DNA of 64,000 nt. Origin: a virus. Below, one piece after another: positions 1 through 10,000 of this stretch. The position numbers were made by a program, and so were the translations under genes. Under the pieces are notes generated by a model. The model ran no database searches. It was not told the origin of the DNA and saw nothing but the letters and a program-made list of their open reading frames with translations. Every line of letters begins with the position of its first letter. Within the stretch, counting starts at the first letter, position 1. The stretch is taken from IMG/VR virus record IMGVR_UViG_3300022204_000004, positions 1 to 64,000 of that record, one strand, 5' to 3'.

Positions 1-2
1 AG

Positions 3-1091
3 ACAGAAAAACCTATTGATACTCTTAGCATAAAAGATTTTGAACAAGATGAGTTGATATCAGGAATGTTAGGCAATACAGAGTTTAAAGTGCAAGGAAG
101 TAACGATGCAAGTTTTGACTCTATAAAAGGAGGTGGACTCGGTGGTCAAGATTATAGATTAAGATCAGCTGTAGAAGTAAAAGGTGGATTCTCTCAAGAC
201 TTATTAAAACTTCAATATGGAGTAGACGGTTATCAATTTGAAGGTAATAAGATTTTGAAATTTAAACCAAACGATCATTATACAACTATTTATAGAGCAG
301 ACGGTGGTCAATTAGGAAAAGGCGAAGGTATATGGGAAAGGGATTTCAAAGTTATAGGTACTGCCTTTGCTTGGAAAGGTCAATTTGATACCGGACCCGC
401 TTTGATTGTTGACGGTGTGGATGAGAATGGAAATTCTGTGGAAAATGAAATACAAGGTTACAGAACTGAAGGAGATAATCCTGCAACAGCAAAACCAACT
501 TATGTTGTAATGCTTAAAGATGAAAAAAGTGGTTCAATTATTTACCAAGAAATAGACTATTCAACATTACCACAACAAACACAGTTGTCAGGTATATTAG
601 AGGGAAGAAACGACCTATCAGCTGCAAGAGATGAAAGCGCTGAGAAACTAAATACAGTGAACGCTATCAAAATGAAAGAACAAGTAAGGGTTGAAGGAGT
701 TCCTACAAAAGATTTTGAAATGGACACAAGTATCTTTAACGAACCATTATTTGTCGCTCAGGGTGAAGCTTTCAATCCAGAAAACCCAACAGAGGGAAGA
801 CGAAGACACGATTTAAGACAAGCCTATTATATGGCTAGTGCCGATTTTGCTCAAAAATATGGTCAAAGTCAGTTAAATATAAATGAAGCTGTTGCCGGAA
901 ACGCTTTCCAATCAGCTTTAGACCAATTAGGATTGAAGACTATATTCGCAAATCCTAATATTTCTGATTCTATGGCTTTAGATTATTTAGAAGATGCACT
1001 TAATCAAGGAGAAACAGACCAAGAATTGATAAAACAAAATATGATTTTTATTAACATGTTAAAAGGCTATATTAGTAACATAAGAAAATAG
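3..1091 (+). CDS. Unknown virion-module protein, 5' end outside window
   Basis: The frame is open from the first bases of the window to the TAA at 1089-1091, so this is the last ~362 codons of a longer gene; the internal TTG at 54 is not a convincing start. The visible part is rich in Gly, Asp and Gln with no hydrophobic segment and no motif I recognise. The C-terminal third looks helical. It lies 6 bp before the giant protease/RNA polymerase gene on the same strand, so the two are probably co-transcribed. By position it may be another virion or ejected protein, but that is inference only. Confidence 0.75.
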   Translation, partial: TEKPIDTLSIKDFEQDELISGMLGNTEFKVQGSNDASFDSIKGGGLGGQDYRLRSAVEVKGGFSQDLLKLQYGVDGYQFEGNKILKFKPNDHYTTIYRADGGQLGKGEGIWERDFKVIGTAFAWKGQFDTGPALIVDGVDENGNSVENEIQGYRTEGDNPATAKPTYVVMLKDEKSGSIIYQEIDYSTLPQQTQLSGILEGRNDLSAARDESAEKLNTVNAIKMKEQVRVEGVPTKDFEMDTSIFNEPLFVAQGEAFNPENPTEGRRRHDLRQAYYMASADFAQKYGQSQLNINEAVAGNAFQSALDQLGLKTIFANPNISDSMALDYLEDALNQGETDQELIKQNMIFINMLKGYISNIRK

Positions 1092-1097
1092 AACACC

Positions 1098-4000
1098 ATG
1101 CCAAGTATATTAGATCTAATTCAAAAAAATTCTCAGGAAGAAAGCCGTCAAGGTCAAGTCGATAATTCTTTAAACCAAAAAAACAACCTACAGGTTGATA
1201 AAGAAGAACCGCAAGAACCTGAAATGTCAGAAGGCCAAAAAGCCTATATATCCAAAGGCTATGGTTCTCAAGACCCTGTTGCAAAACAAAATCAAGGCAA
1301 TACCATAGAGCTAAATCCTGAAGAAATTGAAGCTGGTAGAAATGGTGAAGGACAAGAACCAAATCAAGAATTAGGTCTAACTCCTGATGAAATAGCACAA
1401 CAACGTATAGCTCAAATCTATACACCTTTACAATATGAAGCAAGTAAAAATGTTTTACATGATTCTCCTGAAACATGGACACCCGAATATACTCAAATGG
1501 GTTTCATTACCAAGACTGTAAAAAATTTAGGGAAAGGTATCGGTGAACAGGTTGTAGGTGGATTTGGCGATGTCGCACAGTTCCTTAATGGTCCAATCCC
1601 AAATATGGATATAGCCGAAGGGAATGTAATATCACGTTTCTTTCAGGATATTGGACAACAGATGTCCGATTCCATGGGAGAGGTTTATATGCTTCCTGAG
1701 ATAAGAGATCCAAAATTTAACTTAAATACATTCATGACTCCTGATTTTTGGTCAGGACATGCGGCTAAACTTCTTCCTAATATGTTGGAGTTTATATTTC
1801 TTTCTCATGGTGCTTCTGCTTTAGCTAAAGGTGGAGCAAAAAGAGCGGCTAAAAGATATGCCACAAAGAATGCAGGTAAAGTTGCTAAAAAAGGAAGACA
1901 AGTATCTGAAAATATAGTCGAACAAGTAGCCAAAGGAGCTGACGAGATATTGACTGAAATCCCTAAAACGGGTAAAGGAGTTCTTGGAAAATTACTTACC
2001 ACAAGAGGTGGTCTTACAAGTTTTGGTGAACAGGCCGCTCAAATGGTCGGTGGTGGTTTTACCATGAATACGCTTGTTGGTTTACAGAATGCTTCAGAGC
2101 TTGTAAATACAGAAAGAGAAAACGGAAATTATACCAATGATGAGATAGCTGAAATGGCAGCACTCACAATGGCTCACAACATGAAATGGATGGGAGTTGA
2201 TATGATTTCTTGGGGAGTTACTTATACCAAAGGAACAGGTAGAGGAACAAGAGCTATAAACAAGCTTAAACATAAAATAGTTCCTAAAGGTAATGCTTCA
2301 GGAAAACGTTTCTTTGGAAAAGATCAACAAATGATTATTGGCGCGTTGTCTTTTAACAACAGAGTTAAACCTGTTACCAAAATGCTTAAGCGAGTAGCAA
2401 AAGCTGGTGGAAAGCCTTTATTTGAGGGAACAGAAGAAATGTTCCAAGAAACTTGGGAAGAATGGTCAAAAAAGAGAGCCAAAGAGCAAGTCTCAGGCAT
2501 ATCTGATGGCTATGATGAATCTTTAGGGGGTTACATGGATTTCTTTCTATCAAAAGAAAATGAAGCCACTAGAACCATTGCATTTGCTTTAGGTGCTATT
2601 GGTGGTTCAATAGGTAATACTATGAACTATATAAATAAGGCAGCTGAAGAAGAATATAAATTAGCCAACAGAAGTGAACTTATCAAGCATCGTGTAGCTG
2701 ATAACAACAGAGGTGCTCTTGAAGTACAGCAAACAGCATTAAGAGAAATTCTTATAGACAATATGCTTTCTGAAGATGCTATTGATAACGTAGAGTTTAT
2801 CAAAACAATGGAGCAATACGAAACGGTCACTCCAGAAGAAGCTGAACAAATGTATGCTATCAATGAGGAACTTCAAAAAGATTATGCCTCAGCTGAAGCC
2901 ATGAACATAAAAGGTAAAGCTACCTTTCTTCAAGCTAAATCAAGAATAGCAATCAACAAACAAAACATTGATACACAGCAAGGATTGTTCAAAGAACGTA
3001 TAGCTGGCATCAATGAAGCAGTACAAGATCCACGAGCCAAAGAAAAAAAGATACAAGAAGAAACAGAGGCTCATGAAAAGTTGATCAAAGCACTTCAAAC
3101 AGAAGTTCTTTTTGACGAACAGAACATTGAAAATATCATTCTAGGTAAGGAAGCTTTTGAATCCAATACAAAAACTTTAAGAGATGAAAATGGTAATGTC
3201 ATAGCAGTCAATTTAGGTAAAGAAGCTTATGACGATTACTATAATAAGACAAACGAAGAAATCTTAGCTGAAGCTAGAAAAAACAGACCCAAAAAAGAAG
3301 AAAGCAAATCTTTTCGGGAAAGGTTAAAAAGTTTTTTTAGTAAAGAAGAAGAAAAAAAAGGTGAGAAACCTGAAGATAATATCAAGGTCTTTAAAGGAAT
3401 GGGGGATATCTTTAATCAGAATCCCGAAAGTGAAGAAGGACTAGGAGAAGAATACTCCGAATCCGTACAAAAGCAAGAGCCTTTAAGACAGTTTACGACT
3501 TCAAACATAGTTGAAGCCGACAAGGCTTATAAGGATGCTTTTGGCAAATCTGCATTGCCAGAGAATTACGAAGAACTATCAGCCGAACAAAAGAAAGCGG
3601 CAATAGAAGAAGCCAACGCTTCAGTAGATAATTTTAATCAAAGGCTTACAAAAGAAAAAGCCAAATACACTAAAGAAAATAAGCCGGCCACAACAGATGA
3701 AACAGATGATGGGTTTGAAGCTACTGAAGATAATGAAGAAGCTACAGAAGAAGCTCCTATTGAATTAACCCAAGAGCAAGTAGAGGATATTCAAAAACGT
3801 TTTAATGTTAGCATAAGTGAGAACAAAGATGGTTCACTTAATATTTCGGGAGATGGCGATATCAATGGAGCAAGTAACGCTATAAACAAAATATTATTTC
3901 CAAACGGACAAACCGATGAAAGTCAAGCTGAACAAAAAACAGATCAAAAAACTGAGCCAAAAGCTAAGCCAAAAGAAAAAACAGCAGAAGAAAAAGCTGA

Positions 4001-7000
4001 AGAACAAAAATTAATTGAGGAAGAATTAAAAAACATATACAATGAGAATGTTTTAAATACAAACACTCTTGAAGCCAATCTTATAGAGGCTATATATGGT
4101 TCTACTAGCGACGAAGAAATCACACAAGATGAAGTCGATGCTTATCTTTCTCTTTCTAAAATGGAGCTTACTGTAGGAGTTACTAATTTAGATAGAGCAA
4201 GAGTTTTGAACAATCATTTAAAAGCTTTGTTTCCTGATCAAAAAATTCAGGCTTATGCTTTTAGAAATCTTGTTTTGGCATTAGGCGGAGAACAAGCATT
4301 AGGTTATGCTTTAGGTTCAGCTATTCTTATTGATGACAAAGTTTGGAACCAAGAAGATATATACATGCATGAATTTGCACACATTTATTATGCAGCCAAT
4401 CCAAATTCTGAAGAAGTAAAAGAACTTATTTCAAAAGCCAGAAGAAACAGAAAGCTTATTCAAGGTCTTTATCAGGATTATAAAGACGACATCAAATATG
4501 AATATACAAGTGGTCTGAACAAAGGAAAAACGTTTTACGGGAGAAGTAAAAACAATACAGATCTAAAGTTGATGTTAGACCAAAATCTAGCTAAGGAATT
4601 ACCTGAAGAACGACAAGACATTATTTTGGAAGAAGCTTTTGTCAATATGCTTCAAGGACCAATGTCAAAAAAATACAGTAAGTATTTTGACTTGAAATCT
4701 GAAAGTTTAAGACAAGCTCGTGCAAAAACTTTTTGGGGAAGGGTAAAAGCTAGATCGGAAAGAGCAAAATTGACCAACAAAAGGCTTCAGGAAAAACTAA
4801 ATGAAGGCACACCAAATACGTTTAGATCCAATGAAGAAAGGATAATGAGCAATTTTGTGGAAAGCATGAAAGGGAAAGACGTTACAAGTGTTGGTCGTCG
4901 TTCTGCTGGTAGGTCTTACAGTATAAGACAGCTACAAGGTCAAGAAAAAATAAAGGAAATGCACAACAAAGAGGTCAAAGGTCTAAGAGCTTTGGGAACC
5001 CCTTTGTTTGATGCTGTTGCGCAAGCTGACCTTGCTAGGGAACAAAAAGCTCAAGGTGTTTATGAGCCTGATGAAGATGGACCAATCATTAACATTGATG
5101 AAGACGAGCCTATAAATCCAAATATGCAAGTCGATGATGATGCTCTTTCTTTAGTTGAAGAAGCTGAAATCAATCCTTACGAAAAAAGATATGAGTATCA
5201 GGAAACGCGAATAGCAAAAAACATATCTTATTTTATTGAAGAAGAAAATAAAAGGGAGAATCGTGAACGTTTAAAATCAGCTGAACAAGGTATCCCTAAA
5301 GGCAGAAGAAGTCCTTACAAATTGAAAGACTTTAAGGATAAGCTTACCCAAATGGCTGTAGAAGAACCATACTATGCTGAATACGTGAGAAGTCTTGTTG
5401 AATCAGAGAACGAACAAGTTAAAAGGTTTGTTAAGTATATGCAAGACAACAACAGTAGTGATTGGGTTTCTAAACTAATATCAGCACATTTCATTTTTAC
5501 CAATTCAGTTGTAGTAAATACTAAAACACACATGGTTGGCGAAAAAGGAGATTATATTTCCAATATAGGTCTTTCAACAAATGAAGCTTTAAATATTGAA
5601 AACATATCAGGTCAAATCATTAAAGATGAAGATATTGTTGCAGAGGCTATAAACCGAATCAAACAATCACAAGATATTAATGTAGAGCTAACTCCCGAAG
5701 AATCTAAAGCAATCATATATGCTTACAGTAACAGTTATTTAGAGCCTGACATAATGATGTCTAAAGATACTTTAAGAATAGACGGAAACAACTATTCTAT
5801 AGAAGGCGGTATCAATTATGCTGTAAAAAAAGGATATCTGGACGTTCAAGAAGATGGTGATTACTTAAGATTATCTCGAAACACAAGATTTATAGAAGTT
5901 TTGACTGAATCATCAAGACCTTATAGTTCTTTAAGTGTCATTGAAGGACCAAGTGGAAATATGATGAGTTCTCGTATGACCAACTTTTTACTTAATAAAT
6001 TGGTTGCTGAAGTCAATCAGGACTTATCACAAATGAGTCGTGATGAATTTGTCAAAAAACATTCATTAAGACCTAAAGATGCACAAAGAGCTATAAGAGA
6101 TGCGAAATCAGTTGGAACAAAATTAGGTGAAGCTTATTTAGGTTCAAACGAATTAGCGGCAAGATGGTGGGATAACTACCATAATTTAGGAATAAAGCCA
6201 AATATCACTATGGATTTAGGTGATATAAATTTGATCAACAATATCCGTACAGATTTCAAAAACTCTACAGCAAGACAGCAAATGTTAAATGAAACATTAG
6301 CGTTTTTGAGCAATTATCAAGAACAGACCTATGATGGTTCTATGGATATTTTTGGCGATTCATCTCGTAAGTTTGGATTGAGTGTTCCAATGTATAAAGA
6401 ACAACTCTTTAACAGAGACAATACACTTACTGCAAATGGAGAGGTATTGTTAAAAAATGCCTATGGTATTTATTTGGCAACAAGAACAAAAGAAGATAGT
6501 CCTAATTATGATGATTTCATGAGACAAAATCCTTTGATTTCTTATGATACATTTAAAAATGGTTTTTATAAATCAGTAAAAACTTGGAAAGAATATCTTA
6601 CTAAAAATGCTGTTGATTTTTCATCTGTAACCCAATTCAGAAATCTTTATAAAACAGATAAAGAAGGAGTGGTTCTTCATGAACTTACACCAATGGCAGA
6701 ACAACAAATGAATGAGTTCTTATATAATAGAATTATTAACTCTTTCAATATTCAACAAATGTTTAGACCAGGTATCTCTTTAGATGCTCGTGTAAAAAGG
6801 AACAAAACTTTAATTGCACCTGTAATGGCTCTTCACAAAAATTTGAGACCTGAAAAGATATTTGTTCCAAACGAATACAAATACAGAGACGGAAGAATGG
6901 TTCAGAATGATTCTGGACAATTTATATTGAGTTCTGTTGGTGATGCTATCCGAAAAAGAACCAATGGCTCTTTGGATTTAGGTCATGGGTTTAAACTTTA

Positions 7001-10000
7001 TTCAGGTGCTATTGAACGTGACAATCCAAATTGGCAAGGTCAGTCAATAATGATGAAAGGTTATACAACTGAACTTAATGACGAAAACACAAGACCCGGT
7101 GGTTCACAACAAGCCCACAGACCATATTATGAAATATTAATTGCTCAAAAAGAGAAATTTATAAAATGGTGGAAAGAACAACCACAAAATGAAGGGAGAG
7201 ATTATATTGAAGAAGATATTTTTCTTGAAGATCCAAACTCTCTTAACCCTGTTTACATGGGTATCATTACTCCCGTAACAGCAGAAAAAGCCGAGTTGCT
7301 TACAAGAAAAAACATTGAAGGTATCAATGCTTTTGGAACATTAGACCAACTTGGAACTAAGACAGGTCGTTTGGTTTACGAGAAAATCCTTGACAAAATG
7401 TACTATTCAAAAGGACAGTACATAGGCACAAACGGTTCTAATTTTGGACCACAACAAGTCATGGATAAAGAAAACAATAGAGCTAAGTTTTCAATTCAAG
7501 CTATGAGTTCTCCTTTAGTGAACCAAAAAGGCGATAAATTAAAAAGAGCTTTAAAAGCACAAGAGTATTTAAGACAACAAAAAATGAAAGTATTGAGAAA
7601 GAAGATACTTTCTAAAATTGAAGGCCCTTGGGATCAAGCTTTCACAAAGCTTATCATTGATACAGCAAATCTTAAAGACTCCGATGCTTTCTCAATTCTT
7701 CAGTTTATTGATAAAAACATCAATGCACTTCCTTATTCCCCAGCAACGGGAACTTGGTCATTAGACCAAATAAGAAAGCTTATCATAAACAACGGAAACA
7801 ATCTTACCGTAGATGGAACTTACGGACAGACCATATCTGATTTGGGATATACGTTCACAAATAAACAAGGAGAGCCTAGATTTAGTGCTAGAGGTGATTC
7901 CGATGGAAATGCTTTACAGGACAGTACCGTAAAACGTAGAGGCAGACTACAAGGGTATCGCGTTGGTATTGATGGTAGAACTATTGCCTTTGAGGGATTG
8001 TTACCACAGTCTCAACAGAAGTCAGGGGTTAGGGCTAGAGAGCTGTTTGATGTTTCTACATTGGGGAATGCCAAAACTGCAAAAGCAGCCGTTACAGCGA
8101 AGCTAAACAACGATAAAGAACTTCGTAATGAATTAGGCTTTAGAAAACAAGTTGTTGATGAAAGAACAGCATTAACAAAAAAAACAGCTGAAATTTCTAA
8201 TTATGGAACGCCTAAAGTTGCTGAAAACTTTGAAAACCTTTCTGATTTTGTGGAACAATTCAAATACTATGATGAAGATGGAAATGTTGCCGGATATTAC
8301 ATTCCTGGTGAAAATGTATTGACAACAAGAATACCGCATAACGGACCCGCATTTATGGGTGTTATGGAAGTTGTTGGATTTACCACTTCGGGAGCTTCGT
8401 CTATTGTAGTTCCGTCAGAATACAAGAATATCATAGGTTCTGATGATGATGGTGATGCTCTATTTGTTTATAGAAAATCACAAAGTGAATTTTACAGTGA
8501 TTGGAATAAGGCTTTTGATATAATGGTAGACCAATGGTTGTCTCCCGAAATGAGAGAAACATTAGATACTGAATTGGATTTTGAAGAAGATACAAACTTA
8601 AGCCTTGACATTATCAATGCAGAGTTAGAATCCAATCAGCCTCTTAAAGATTTGATAGCTACTTATCAAGCTAGTGAACAAACCGAAGAGGATAAAAAAG
8701 CCTATAAAGAGGGAAGAAAAAATGTAGTTAAAAATCAAGAATTCCAAATACCTTTTGGAGTTGAGGAATTTGAATCTAATTTCAACAATTCTGTAGTGTC
8801 TAGATCAACTGTTGGTATAGCTTTTCAAGCCACAAGGGCAATGAACCAAATAGCACCATATAGACCAAGACTACACGTTAGAAGTAAAGAAGGTGTTGCA
8901 AGTCCTGTTGAAATAACATTAAGAGGTGGTCGTCAAGTAGGAAGACAGACTTCAAAAGGACTTATAACAGATAGAGGTTCTGGTAAAACTTCAAGGGTTC
9001 AAAAGAATACAGTTCAAGGAAACCGAGTTTTGGATAGTACCAAAAACAAACATGCTGACGGACTTTATTACAATCCAGCTACAATTATGTCAGCTGTTAT
9101 TTTGGAAGCCGTAGGTTTCAGTACTGAAGCTGTAGGTCTTTTGATGAATCACCCTATATCCAAAAAATACTATAGTGAATTGCTTGATAGTAGAAATGGA
9201 TATATTCCAAGACAATCAGAACAACAAGTGATCAAAAAATTAAGACTTGAAAACAAGGTATTAAATGAAGAATACTATAAAAATAGAGCGTCATTTGAAA
9301 TACAACTTTTTAGTCCTAAATCACCTGAATATCGTTCTGAAGCGAATGAAGCTCAAATTATTCAACTACTTTCTTGGCTACATAAAGTAAGTAATGATTT
9401 TTCTAAAATCAATAATATTACAAATGGTCATAAGGATATTAGTAGAAACCCTATTGTTCTTGAACAACAAATCGATGCTTTAAAGAAGTTTATAAACAAC
9501 CAAGATGAAACAAGCACGATAATCTTTGAAGAAAGAGAGCCTGAATTAAGTATCAGTAACAATCCTGAGCTAAATTCATACTTGGACGTTGCCCAAGAAT
9601 TTATAAAAATCCAAAAAAGAATAAACCTTGTTTTTAACGATAATGTTAGAAGCGTATTGGACTTTGTAAAAGCTGAAATTACTATTGGTGATTTAACGAA
9701 CACGCAAATAGAACATTTTACAGAATTGTTGAAACCGTTTCTTTACAGTAGATTTTTGGGAATTAACAATATTCCCTCAAAAACAATACAAGCAATGTTC
9801 TCTAAAAATGGTTCAAAAAAACTTAATATCGTTCAAGATATTAATGACTATTTTGAAGAATTGGAAGATGAAACATATAATGACACTGGTTCTGACAATG
9901 CTCTTAAGCGTTCAGTATTATGGAATGATGCAATATTGAGATCTGGCACATCTATAAGCTTGAAGCCGGGCTTTATAAACAATGCTCTTACAGCTGAAGA